64,000 nt of DNA from NCBI GenBank assembly GCA_947502405.1, contig CANMZT010000003.1, forward strand, positions 267,159-331,158, given 5' to 3'. The first letter of the stretch is position 1. Each line of letters opens with the position of its first letter. Below the pieces are notes generated by a model. That model saw only the letters and a program-made list of their open reading frames with translations. It ran no database searches and was not told where the DNA came from. Below, piece by piece: positions 55,499 through 64,000 of the stretch. The stretch comes from an uncultured Algibacter sp. (GTDB lineage Bacteria; Bacteroidota; Bacteroidia; Flavobacteriales; Flavobacteriaceae). The position numbers and the translations under genes were made by a program.

Positions 55499-57598
55499 TT
55501 GTGCGTGTTGTTTTTTACACAAAATGCCTTAGCGCAATTAGGATTTTGTACTGGAAATTCTGGTGATCCCATTTTTACGGAAAATTTTGGTATAGGCACA
55601 ACCAATACGCCACTTCCTGCTGGTACAACAACGTATCCGTTTTCAACGGGCTATCCTGTTGATGGGTTTTACACAGTATCAGACGGTACTTTTGGCAATG
55701 GTTTTGATTGGCACCAAACTCTAGATCACACACCTTTTGATAGTAATGGTAAGTGTTTAATAGTAAATGCTGCGGCTTCTCCTGGGGAGTTTTATAGAAC
55801 TACGGTAACTGGTCTTTGCGAAACTACAACTTACGAGTTTTCAGCTTGGGTATTAAATTTAGTACGTGCGGGTACATTTTGTTCTAGACAACCAGGTGGC
55901 ACTATACCAATTAATGTTAGGTTTGAAATTTGGGATGGTACTGATACTAATCTACTAGCTAGTGGAAATACAGGCAATATAACACAAACATCTGCGCCAA
56001 ATTGGGAAGAATATGGCTTAGTATTTCAAACATTACCAGCTCAAGGGACAGTGATTTTAAAAATGATAAATAATGGTTTAGGTGGTTGTGGAAACGACTT
56101 AGCTATAGATGATATTGAGTTTAAATCTTGTGGCGATACAGTTTTAGTTAACGATACTTCAAATGCTACCGCGTTTAGTATATGTAGTTCGCAAGCACCG
56201 TTTACTGAAACCTTGACAGCTACTCCTGATTTTTCAGTATACAGTGCTCATTTTTACCAATGGCAATCTAGTGTTGATAACGGTATTACTTGGAATGATG
56301 TAGTGGGTGAAAATAACCAAACTTTAGGAGTATCTGTTTCTACAAGTACTTATTATAGAGCTAAAATTGCTGAAGTTGCAATTAATTTAACAAACCCATT
56401 ATGCGTCGCTTTTTCTAATGAGTATCAAATTACGGTAAATCAACTACCCCCAATGCCTAATATAGAGTGTTGGGAAACTGCCACAATTGATGTTGCAACT
56501 TGTACATGGAATGTTTCAGGTACGCAGCCCACCCAACCTAACACCCAATGCTGGGAAACGGCAACATTTAACAATACTACTTGTTTGTGGGATGTTTCAG
56601 GAATGCAGCCTATACAACCAGTATTAGATTGCTGGGAAACCGCAACATTTAATACGACATCATGTACTTGGGATGTTTCGGGAACTCAACCCACGCAACC
56701 TACACTAGAATGTTGGCAAACAACTGTATTTAACACGATGACCTGTTCTTGGGATATTTCTGGAGTACAGCCACTAGAACCAGCAACAGAATGTTGGGAA
56801 ACCGCAACATTTAATACTATAATTTGTGATTGGGAAGTTACAGGTACACAACCTGTGCAACCTAGTTTAGAATGTTGGCAAACGGCATCCTTTAACGAAA
56901 CAAATTGTACGTGGGAGGTTGAAGGAACACAACCTGGAAATATCATTGAAACGTTTGTAGATTTCTGTCCTAATGATGACAAACAATTAACAGCACAAAC
57001 AGATATACCTAATCCAAGTTATTTATGGAGCAATGGAGAAATAACAGAAAGCATTGAAATAGCAACAGAAGGAACATATACAGTTGAAATAAGTGGTGGT
57101 GTTTGTTCTTTTGAAACAAGAATTTTTAATGTAAGTATTTTTGAAATACCTATAATTGATTCTGTTGAGTCTGATGGAAGAAACATAATTGTTAACGTCT
57201 CAAATCCGGGGAATTTTCAATATTCGTTAGGAGATAACATTTTCCAAGATAATAATACATTTTTTAATGTTGATGGTGGTTTATACACAATCACAGTAAG
57301 ACAATCAAATTGTATAGAAAACGTTACAACAGAACATTTACATTTTTATATCCCTAAGTTTTTTACTCCTAATAATGATGGTGTAAATGATACATTTAAT
57401 TTAGGTGGTATTGAGTTTTTTACATCTTCTGAAGTATCAATTTTTAATAGATACGGAAAACTTATCCGGTATTCTAGAAATAGTGCTTTTAACTGGAACG
57501 GAACTCTTGGAGGGCAAAATCTTCCCACAGACGATTATTGGTACCTTATTATTATTGAAGGTCAAAAATTCACAGGACATTTCACTTTAAAACGTTAA
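55499..57598 (+). CDS. T9SS type-B secreted protein, paralogue 1 (start region frame-broken)
   Basis: This protein of about 699 residues is the first of three paralogues sharing an N-terminal domain that starts LGFCxGNxGDPIFTE. The first roughly 205 residues are that jelly-roll-like domain, ending GGCGNDLAIDDIEFKSCGD. An Ig-like segment follows (FSICSSQAPFTETL ... FYQWQ). Six exact-period 27-residue Cys-rich repeats come next, then a type-B sorting domain (FFTPNNDGVNDTF ... FNRYGKLIRY ... GHFTLKR). The only in-frame start is TTG at 55499, which gives a truncated, uncharged signal peptide. A good basic N-terminus (KNQKTNLLFKL) lies just upstream in another frame from TTG 55462. A one-base insertion in the TTGTTTG run near 55494-55501 would explain this. 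Confidence 0.75.
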   Translation: MCVLFFTQNALAQLGFCTGNSGDPIFTENFGIGTTNTPLPAGTTTYPFSTGYPVDGFYTVSDGTFGNGFDWHQTLDHTPFDSNGKCLIVNAAASPGEFYRTTVTGLCETTTYEFSAWVLNLVRAGTFCSRQPGGTIPINVRFEIWDGTDTNLLASGNTGNITQTSAPNWEEYGLVFQTLPAQGTVILKMINNGLGGCGNDLAIDDIEFKSCGDTVLVNDTSNATAFSICSSQAPFTETLTATPDFSVYSAHFYQWQSSVDNGITWNDVVGENNQTLGVSVSTSTYYRAKIAEVAINLTNPLCVAFSNEYQITVNQLPPMPNIECWETATIDVATCTWNVSGTQPTQPNTQCWETATFNNTTCLWDVSGMQPIQPVLDCWETATFNTTSCTWDVSGTQPTQPTLECWQTTVFNTMTCSWDISGVQPLEPATECWETATFNTIICDWEVTGTQPVQPSLECWQTASFNETNCTWEVEGTQPGNIIETFVDFCPNDDKQLTAQTDIPNPSYLWSNGEITESIEIATEGTYTVEISGGVCSFETRIFNVSIFEIPIIDSVESDGRNIIVNVSNPGNFQYSLGDNIFQDNNTFFNVDGGLYTITVRQSNCIENVTTEHLHFYIPKFFTPNNDGVNDTFNLGGIEFFTSSEVSIFNRYGKLIRYSRNSAFNWNGTLGGQNLPTDDYWYLIIIEGQKFTGHFTLKR
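56468..56935 (+). repeat. Six tandem 81-bp in-frame repeats
   Basis: Six copies of a 27-residue unit begin at Cys codons at 56468, 56549, 56630, 56711, 56792 and 56873, an exact period of 81 bases. The consensus is CWETATFNxxxCxWDVSGTQPxxP. Each unit has two cysteines and two tryptophans in fixed places. The DNA is diverged between copies, more than the protein pattern, so the array is old and selected. Confidence 0.9.
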
Positions 57599-59946
57599 TT
57601 AGAAATCTCAAACCACCGCTTCGCCTCATTTCCAAAAGTATCTACAACCGTCAATAGGTGTTTTCCAGAATCGGGCTTAATTCCTAATTCGTGAATATCA
57701 GTAGTACTTCCTACAAATGTTTCATCAACATACCAAAACACTTTTGTTTCAGGTTTAGAATGAGCAATTTTCAGAATTAAATCATTGGTTTCTCCATCAA
57801 AATCTTTGGGTAAAAACATGGTGTTATTTGCTTTGGGGTAAATAAATTCAATTGAAATAGATATGTTTTCTAAACAATCTTGCCGAAACTTTGGTAAGGG
57901 TTTGTAAAACGGATTTTTTGTTTTGTAATAGTGCGCCATAAGTGGAGGTAGTAAAAACCACGATTTATGAACCATATTAGACACCGCTTCACAAGAGGAA
58001 TTAACTTGATAGGTTTCACTAGGGTCTAAATGAATTAATTGATGAAACGGACAAGGTTTTGTCTTTAATCCACTTAATTGAATGTACTTTTCTTCAACAA
58101 CATCACAATTAGGTGAAGCACGATACCCACTTAATTTACAAATAGACACTTCTTGCATTTCATCAAAAGGTTTTGCAAACCACTCGCTATTGGGTAAAAC
58201 ATCAAACACATCAAAAAGTATTGGCGCTGCAGCTTGCACACCAACCAATCCGGGTCGTCCTTCACCATCAGCATTACCAACCCATACACCAACAACGTAG
58301 TCTTTTGTAGTGCCAATAGCCCAAGCATCACGAAAGCCAAAGCTTGTACCTGTTTTCCAAGCAATTTGTTTAGAGCCATCAAAAAACGCCCAACTTTCAT
58401 CGCTTTCAGGTCTGTTTATTTCTTTTAAGCTTTCGTAGGTCAAATAAATAGAAGCCGCATCAAAAAGGGTTTTATCTGTAGTTTTCTTTCCAAAATCAAC
58501 TGTTTCAGATGCTAAAAGTATAGGCTCACAAAATTCGTTTGAGAAATACTCACTAGACGTTTCAGAAAAATGATTTAAAGTTGAAGACAAAGCAGCATAA
58601 CTTTTACATAAATCCCAAAGATTACTTTCTGCACCACCTAATGCTAGAGATAAACCATAATGATTCGCCGAATATTTTAAGTCTTTTAGCTCTAACTGCT
58701 TTAAATAGTGATGAAATCTATCCAAACCAAATTGCTGTAATAACCTTACAGCAGGGACATTTAACGATCGTGATAGAGCCTTACTTGCAGGTACTGCACC
58801 ATCATAGCTATTATTAAAATTTTCAGGATTATAACTTCCAAATTGTGTGGGGACATCGGCAACTAATGTGTTGGGAAGCAAATCGCCACTATCAAGCATC
58901 GCTGCATATAAAAACGGTTTTAATACACTACCTGTACTACGTGGCTTATCAATTATATCTACCTGATTTTGGTGTGCCTTATCAGTAGGAGTGTTACCTA
59001 TATATGCCAAAACCTTTCGGGTTTTTACATCTAAAACAAGTACGGCAGCATTATAAATCTCATTTTGGCTTAACTGATGGTAATGTGTTTTTACAATGCG
59101 GTTTATTTGTTCCTGCAAATGCTTATCAATACTCGTTTTTACAAATTCTCCACCATTATTTTGTGCTATTTTTTGTAATAAATGTGGGGCAATTTGAGGT
59201 AGCGGATACGGTTTTTGAGGTAAGGTTTCAGCAACAGATAAATCGTAAGTCAACTTGTCTATAATTCCATTAGTTAATAGTTTTTTTAACAATTGGTTAC
59301 GCTTTTCCAATAAACGGTTTTGACGTTTCCCAGGATAAATTAAACTTGGGGCATTGGGCAATACCGCTAAAGTGGCACTTTCAGCCCAGGACAACTCATA
59401 CGGACTTCTATTAAAATACCGCCACGAAGCAGCATCCAAACCTACAACGTTTCCGCCAAAAGGCGCGTTACTTGCATAATAGCTTAAAATAGTAGCTTTA
59501 GGCTCGCGAAATTCCAATCGTGTGGCTAAAATCAATTCTTTCAGCTTCTCTAAATATGTGCGTTCTTGACCTTTTCGAGAAAGTCTAATGACCTGTTGCG
59601 TTATGGTACTACCACCACGCTTTATGCTGTTAGACTTTAAATTCTCTCTGAAGGCCTTAAAAATTGAAATAGGATTAAACCCCGGATGCTTATAAAAATA
59701 TGCATCTTCAAACTGAATAATACAGGTCTTAAATTTCTCTGGAACCGAATCATTATGCGGAAAACGCCATTGGCCATCATCGGCTATTACAGCACCTAAA
59801 AGCATACTGTTGGAGCTTGATATTACCGTAGAAGTTGGATTTTTAAATAACTCTTTTGGTAAGCAAAATAGATATGTAATAAGTAGTATTACAACTATTG
59901 TAAATTTTATTTTGTGCGTTTTTATATAATTAATTAAATAATTCAC
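57595..59946 (-). CDS. pbpC: Penicillin-binding protein 1C
   Basis: This bifunctional class-A PBP has 783 residues. An N-terminal membrane anchor (about 13-32) is followed by the GT51 glycosyltransferase (EDAYFYKHPGF with Glu80, and RGGSTITQQ). The transpeptidase has SxxK at Ser340-Lys343 (STGSVLKP), SxN at 394-396 (SRSLN) and KTG at 531-533. The C-terminal PBP1C domain ends in WFEISN. PBP1C is usually paired with an alpha-2-macroglobulin gene, absent here. It stands between two paralogous secreted-protein genes, convergent with paralogue 1 (4-base overlap). Confidence 0.93.
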   Translation of the reverse strand: MNYLINYIKTHKIKFTIVVILLITYLFCLPKELFKNPTSTVISSSNSMLLGAVIADDGQWRFPHNDSVPEKFKTCIIQFEDAYFYKHPGFNPISIFKAFRENLKSNSIKRGGSTITQQVIRLSRKGQERTYLEKLKELILATRLEFREPKATILSYYASNAPFGGNVVGLDAASWRYFNRSPYELSWAESATLAVLPNAPSLIYPGKRQNRLLEKRNQLLKKLLTNGIIDKLTYDLSVAETLPQKPYPLPQIAPHLLQKIAQNNGGEFVKTSIDKHLQEQINRIVKTHYHQLSQNEIYNAAVLVLDVKTRKVLAYIGNTPTDKAHQNQVDIIDKPRSTGSVLKPFLYAAMLDSGDLLPNTLVADVPTQFGSYNPENFNNSYDGAVPASKALSRSLNVPAVRLLQQFGLDRFHHYLKQLELKDLKYSANHYGLSLALGGAESNLWDLCKSYAALSSTLNHFSETSSEYFSNEFCEPILLASETVDFGKKTTDKTLFDAASIYLTYESLKEINRPESDESWAFFDGSKQIAWKTGTSFGFRDAWAIGTTKDYVVGVWVGNADGEGRPGLVGVQAAAPILFDVFDVLPNSEWFAKPFDEMQEVSICKLSGYRASPNCDVVEEKYIQLSGLKTKPCPFHQLIHLDPSETYQVNSSCEAVSNMVHKSWFLLPPLMAHYYKTKNPFYKPLPKFRQDCLENISISIEFIYPKANNTMFLPKDFDGETNDLILKIAHSKPETKVFWYVDETFVGSTTDIHELGIKPDSGKHLLTVVDTFGNEAKRWFEISN

Positions 59947-60156
59947 TTTAAAAATATACGCCGACTAAAAGCGTTTAGATTAATTTTAAGATAATTTTAT
60001 CAGAACAACTTGTTTTAGTGAAATTAATGAGTTTATGATTCTAATTTAGTTTTAACATTAAAAACACCCATCCTTTAGTAAATTTTTTGCTAATATAGCT
60101 AAGAACTTATACTGAATTTCTGTCTTTTTTTTGGAAATAGAAAAAGTCAAAATGAT

Positions 60157-62064
60157 ATGAATAAATTATATAAAAATATAATCCTGAAAAAGCTTCCTAT
60201 AAACAAATCTTTCTTGTTTTTTATTGTATTGGTGTTTTTTATAAAAGCCAATGCGCAGCTTGGATTTTGCGGAGGTAATTCAGGAGATCCTATTTTTACA
60301 GAAAATTTTGGCACTGGTACTACAAGTACTCAATTACCTCCTGGTACAACAAGCTATACTTTTTTCTCTGGATCACCTTCTGATGGGCAGTACCAAGTAT
60401 CTAGCAACTCTGCACATTTTGATTGGCATAACATAACCGATCATACAAATGGTGATACAAATGGAAAAATGTTAATAGTTAATGCTGATTTTACAGCAGG
60501 AGAATTTTACAGGACTACAATTTCAGGACTATGTGAAAACACTTCCTATGAGTTTTCTTCATGGATGATTAATTTATTACCAGCCTCAGGTTGTAGTGGT
60601 GTGGGTATTCCAATAAATGTAAAATTTGAAATATGGGATAGTACAGATACCAACCTTTTAGCAAGTGGTGATACAGGAAATATTAACGGTACATCCAGCC
60701 CTAATTGGCAGCAATACGCCTTGGTGTTTCAAACATTATCTAGTCAAACATCTGTTATTCTAAAAATGTTAAATAATGGCATTGGAGGCTGCGGAAACGA
60801 TCTGGCTTTAGATGATATTGCTTTTAAATCTTGTGGTGATACTATTAATATAGAAGACACCTCAAATCAGAGTCTTGTTACACTATGTGAAGACCAATTA
60901 CCTTACACTACAACTTTAACAGCGAAACCAGATTTTACAATTTTTTCATCTCATTTTTATCAATGGCAAGAAAGTACAGATGGATTTAATTGGACAGATA
61001 TTTCAGGGCAAACAAGCAACACGTATACTACAGCACCTATAAGCACTACAACATATTACCGAGTAAAAGTAGCAGAGGATATTATTAACGTTAATAACAA
61101 TTCTTGTAATTCATTATCTGAAATATATGAAATTCGTGTGGTTGCCTTTCCCAACCCTCCAATTAGTAATGGCGATTTAATGATTTGTGAAAATGATACT
61201 ACACCGCTTTCTGTTAATGTTTCAGGTGGTATAAAAGTCAATTGGTTTGATGCCGGAACTGGAGGGAATCTACTTTTAGAAAATAGTACCACTTTTAAAC
61301 CACAAAGTTCAGGATTATACTATGCAGAAGCAGAAACTTTAGATAGTGGGTGTAAATCTACATCTCGAGTAGCACTTAAAATAGATTATTTTGAAATACC
61401 AGAAGTTAGCGATGAAACTTTATCTTTTTGCGAAGATACCAGCATAACACTTAATGCAAATCCTGCTAACCCTAATTTGGTAACAGCCTACCTCTGGGAT
61501 AATGGTGCAACAAGTCAGCAAATAAATGTAAATACCCCTGGTTTATACACGGTAATAGTATCAAATAATTCATGTAACGTTACAAAAACTATATCGCTAT
61601 CGCAGATAGATAACCCAGTAATAGAGTCCATTAAATCTGATAATACAGATATTATCGTCGCAACAGTAAATTCTGGAGATTTTCTCTATTCCATAGATGG
61701 TATAACATTTCAATCCAGTCCTATTTTTTTAAATATTGAAGCCAACCAATATACCATTTATGTAAAACACCAAGATTGCAACCAAACATTTACCCAACAG
61801 CACATTCATTTTTACATCCCTAAATTTTTCACACCAAATGGAGATAATGTAAACGATACCTTTAGTCTAAAAGGTATAGAGTTTTACAGCTACTCGCAAG
61901 TGTCCATTTTTAACAGATATGGTAAGCTTATAAAAAACGCTGTTAATACAGCTTTTTCTTGGGATGGCACATACAATAACCAACCGCTACCTACAGGAGA
62001 TTACTGGTACCAAATTATAGTAGAGAACCAAAAATTCACTGGGCATTTTACATTAAAACGATAA
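60157..62064 (+). CDS. T9SS type-B secreted protein, paralogue 2 (intact)
   Basis: The 635-residue protein has a complete ATG-start signal peptide (about 1-34, cleaved after KANA) and the shared N-terminal domain (LGFCGGNSGDPIFTE ... GGCGNDLALDDIAFKSCGD). It continues with the TLCEDQLPYTTTLTAKPDF ... FYQWQE segment. Two further Ig-like segments replace the 27-residue repeats of paralogue 1 (NPPISNGDLMICEN, EIPEVSDETLSFCED). A type-B sorting domain ends the protein (FFTPNGDNVNDTF ... FNRYGKLIKN ... GHFTLKR). It is probably surface-attached or secreted, and its ligand is unknown. It is divergent from pbpC. Confidence 0.85.
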   Translation: MNKLYKNIILKKLPINKSFLFFIVLVFFIKANAQLGFCGGNSGDPIFTENFGTGTTSTQLPPGTTSYTFFSGSPSDGQYQVSSNSAHFDWHNITDHTNGDTNGKMLIVNADFTAGEFYRTTISGLCENTSYEFSSWMINLLPASGCSGVGIPINVKFEIWDSTDTNLLASGDTGNINGTSSPNWQQYALVFQTLSSQTSVILKMLNNGIGGCGNDLALDDIAFKSCGDTINIEDTSNQSLVTLCEDQLPYTTTLTAKPDFTIFSSHFYQWQESTDGFNWTDISGQTSNTYTTAPISTTTYYRVKVAEDIINVNNNSCNSLSEIYEIRVVAFPNPPISNGDLMICENDTTPLSVNVSGGIKVNWFDAGTGGNLLLENSTTFKPQSSGLYYAEAETLDSGCKSTSRVALKIDYFEIPEVSDETLSFCEDTSITLNANPANPNLVTAYLWDNGATSQQINVNTPGLYTVIVSNNSCNVTKTISLSQIDNPVIESIKSDNTDIIVATVNSGDFLYSIDGITFQSSPIFLNIEANQYTIYVKHQDCNQTFTQQHIHFYIPKFFTPNGDNVNDTFSLKGIEFYSYSQVSIFNRYGKLIKNAVNTAFSWDGTYNNQPLPTGDYWYQIIVENQKFTGHFTLKR

Positions 62065-62078
62065 ATCGTTTATAAGCC

Positions 62079-62111
62079 TAAAAGATTAGAGCTTTCTACT
62101 ATAATCTTTTA
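62079..62111 (+). terminator. Hairpin after paralogue 2
   Basis: A perfect 10-bp inverted repeat (taaaagatta / taatctttta) around a 13-base loop lies 14 bases after the stop. The following T-run is weak, so termination efficiency is uncertain. Confidence 0.5.
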
Positions 62112-62445
62112 CTTATTTTCAATCAGCAGTCAGTTTATATCCTAAAAGACAATATTAAAACTATGAGATTTATGTTTCGTTCGGGTAAGTCTTAAGAAAA
62201 TAATAATAATACCATTAAAGTCAGGAGACTTTCCAGAGAAGGATTGAAAACCTAAACTTCTTTATCTAGCCTATTATGTTGTTCATATATAGTAACTAGT
62301 TACTTAAATAAGTATTTGGATGTATTTTAAGATGAGTTTATAAAGTTAGATATTTAAGTTTTCTTTAGAATTAATAAATTAAAAATGTAACAAATTATCA
62401 ATTACATTTACATATAAATAAACTTACATCAATCAACGTAAAATC
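62112..62445. other. Gene-free leader upstream of paralogue 3
   Basis: The AT-rich stretch has no ORF, repeat or clear -7 box. The short words aagtcaggagactttcc and ctagttacttaaataag show only weak dyad symmetry. It presumably holds the promoter of the next gene. Confidence 0.4.
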
Positions 62446-63773
62446 ATGCGATTAGTTTTATCAAAAACTACAATAACAATTCTTCTATTTTTTTTATGCC
62501 TTTTTAATGTAGAGGCCCAATTAGGCTTTTGTAAAGGCAATAAAGGCGATCCTATCTTTACAGAAGATTTTGGGAGTGGTAGTGGTAATGTAAAGCTTCC
62601 ATCAGGAACAACCACATATAGGTTTACAGCAAATAGGCCAAAAGATGGTTGTTATGTGGTTTCCAATAGGCATCAACATTTTAATTGGTTTAAACTTAAG
62701 GATCATACACCCGGAGATAAAAACGGGAGAATGCTTATTGTTAATGCGGATTATTTCCCGGGAGAGTTTTTTAGAGTACCAATTTCTGGGCTTTGTGAAA
62801 ATACATCCTATGAATTTTCATCATGGATAGTTAACCTAACCAGAGAGTATACCAAAGCGTGTGGTCGAGGTATTCCTATTGATGTTACTTTTGAAATATG
62901 GAATAAATCAAATATGATGCTACTTGCTAGTGGAAGCACAGGAGAAATATATGGAGGCAACAAGCCAACATGGAGGCAATATGCGTTAGTATTTCAAACC
63001 AGACCTAACGAAACATCGGTTATTTTAAAAATTCGTAATAACGGAAGAGGCGGTTGTGGTAACGATTTAGCATTAGATGATATTGAATTTAAACCCTGCG
63101 GAGATAACGTCGTAATTAAAGATAAAATAATAAAAAGCGCATTTCTGTAAACAAAAGTTATTTACCATTCTCAACCACTTTAACCTTAAAGCCAGATTAT
63201 ACTGTTTTTTCCAATCACTTTTACCAATGGCAAACCAGTAAAGATGCCAAAAACTGGGAGGATATTCCAGGAGCCCAAAAGGAGACTTATAAAATACCAT
63301 CCACAAGCTCTAAAGTTTTTTACAGGGCAAAAGTTGCCGAAAACGCCCAAAATTTAAGTAATGCACTGTGTTATTCATATTCAGATTTTTATGAAATACG
63401 TATCTCAAAAGAGAAACCCATAGTTTTAAAAAGACCAGCAGTTAAAAAATTAACCAACTTAGTACAAAAGGGGCTTGATGAAGTAAATGTATCTACAGAA
63501 AAGCCAAGTGTAAATATAATTCCTAAATACATTGATAGGAGTAAACTCCCCAAAACCTACAAAACCGTTGTTATTGTAAAAAACGGACATAAAATTATCA
63601 CAGATAAAGTATGGATAGATGGTGCCATAGGCAAGTATGTTCAAACCACAGAAAACGTTACACAACAAGGGCATGAACATGGCGATACTATTATAGCCGA
63701 AACCCTATATTACAAATCTGCGTATGGCTACAACTGTATAAAAAGAACTTACAGCATTAGGTCACAACTCTAG
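62446..63773 (+). pseudogene. Paralogue 3 of the secreted family, frameshifted and lacking a sorting domain
   Basis: The ATG frame (62446-63150) gives 234 residues with a complete signal peptide (cleaved after VEAQ) and the shared domain (LGFCKGNKGDPIFTE ... GGCGNDLALDDIEFKPCGD). It ends at TAA 63148-63150. The homology continues in the -1 frame (open 63126-63773, stop TAG 63771): the LPFSTTLTLKPDYTVFSNHF ... FYQWQ segment of the paralogues follows without loss of length, so a one-base deletion is placed at about 63130-63147. Rejoined, the protein would be about 442 residues. The C-terminal part is unlike the paralogues: a basic linker and a unique end (KSAYGYNCIKRTYSIRSQL), with no type-B sorting domain. 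Confidence 0.8.
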
Positions 63774-63781
63774 ATGTTTTA

Positions 63782-63871
63782 GGGCGTTACACCGAAAAGG
63801 GGTCGGGCTTTCACTACTCAATCCCTCCTACGTCGGGGATTTCAAACATGCCGTTCAATCCCTAACGCGGG
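63782..63871 (+). repeat. Structured intergenic element, copy R5
   Basis: It begins gggcgttacaccgaaaagggg and ends caatccctaacgcgg. The internal arms are aatccct and cggggatt. It lies 8 bases after the stop of the rejoined paralogue 3, in the same orientation. The right flank gcgggtgtgtttgctggc matches that of R4. Confidence 0.7.
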
Positions 63872-63924
63872 TGTGTTTGCTGGCTTGGTTGTTTTTTAGA
63901 AATTTAGTTCTGCTTTTGGAGGGT

Positions 63925-64000
63925 GTCTAGTCCTGAAATATGGCTACAGGTTAATAATTGATTTACGCTGTTAATTTATATACCATATTCGGCGTTTTAT
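63925..64000. mobile_element. Possible insertion-sequence end at the window edge
   Basis: The stretch starting at tgtctagtcctgaaatatgg is reminiscent of a conserved IS-type terminus, but no transposase is in view because the window ends at 64000. This rests on recall of similar flanks only. Confidence 0.25.

Noticed and set aside
56686..56982. 98-codon leftward ORF within the 27-residue repeats
   Set aside because: It is an open frame antisense to the repeat array caused by the 81-base periodicity. There is no signal or known motif.

Overview
The window reads as a chromosomal segment of a marine-type member of the Flavobacteriaceae (Bacteroidota). The evidence is low GC, very few Shine-Dalgarno sequences, promoter -7 boxes of the form TAnnTTTG, several secreted proteins with type IX secretion (T9SS) type-B sorting domains, a SusD-like lipoprotein, an OmpA protein with thrombospondin-3 repeats, and family-typical proteins (IPExxxVDY protein, a long amidophosphoribosyltransferase, the GreA/B-like protein). 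No prophage, CRISPR array, plasmid or complete insertion sequence is visible. Most of the window is ordinary core chromosome.

Layout. 1-6 kb: 3' part of biotin carboxylase accC, an FAD oxidoreductase, a GreA/B-like protein, an ABC ATPase and a prolyl oligopeptidase whose lipoprotein signal peptide is out of frame. 6-13 kb: secreted esterase, T9SS protein, asd, mscL, alr-tdk. 13-18 kb: conserved unknown protein, DUF2867 gene divergent from a TetR regulator with a probable shared operator, rsmI, AAA/DUF4143 ATPase, HopJ-like protein, uracil-DNA glycosylase-like protein. 19-24 kb: AhpD-like and OsmC genes divergent from one another, recJ, MFS transporter, lpxH. 24-27 kb: a tight operon GNAT - MATE - two tiny membrane proteins - queD, divergent from a universal stress protein, then tRNA-Ala(GGC). 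27-41 kb: SusD-like protein, the leftward run addB-type nuclease - hydrolase - glpD, OmpA, kbl, addA-type helicase, and divergent sodA. 42-51 kb: purF-like, pfkB-family kinase, RNase H, purN, then acpP-fabF-rnc-IPE protein-pyk. 51-64 kb: fibronectin-type lipoprotein, dinB, CYTH protein, YciI-like lipoprotein, EEP phosphatase, and three paralogous secreted proteins around a leftward pbpC.

The most notable non-gene signals are RNA-like. A structured intergenic element occurs five times (near 1.2, 24.0, 41.5, 51.1 and 63.8 kb). It has a GCGTTA/TAACGC outer stem and an internal hairpin whose arms covary between copies. Every copy lies just after the stop codon of a gene and in that gene's orientation. 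A second, different element of about 73 bp is duplicated between sodA and purF and looks like twin small RNAs or 3' structures. A third repeat (TGTCATT...AATGACA) follows purN.

Three genes (prolyl oligopeptidase, and the first and third members of the paralogous secreted family) show single-nucleotide frame breaks, two of them at signal peptides. These may be real decay, phase variation or homopolymer assembly errors.
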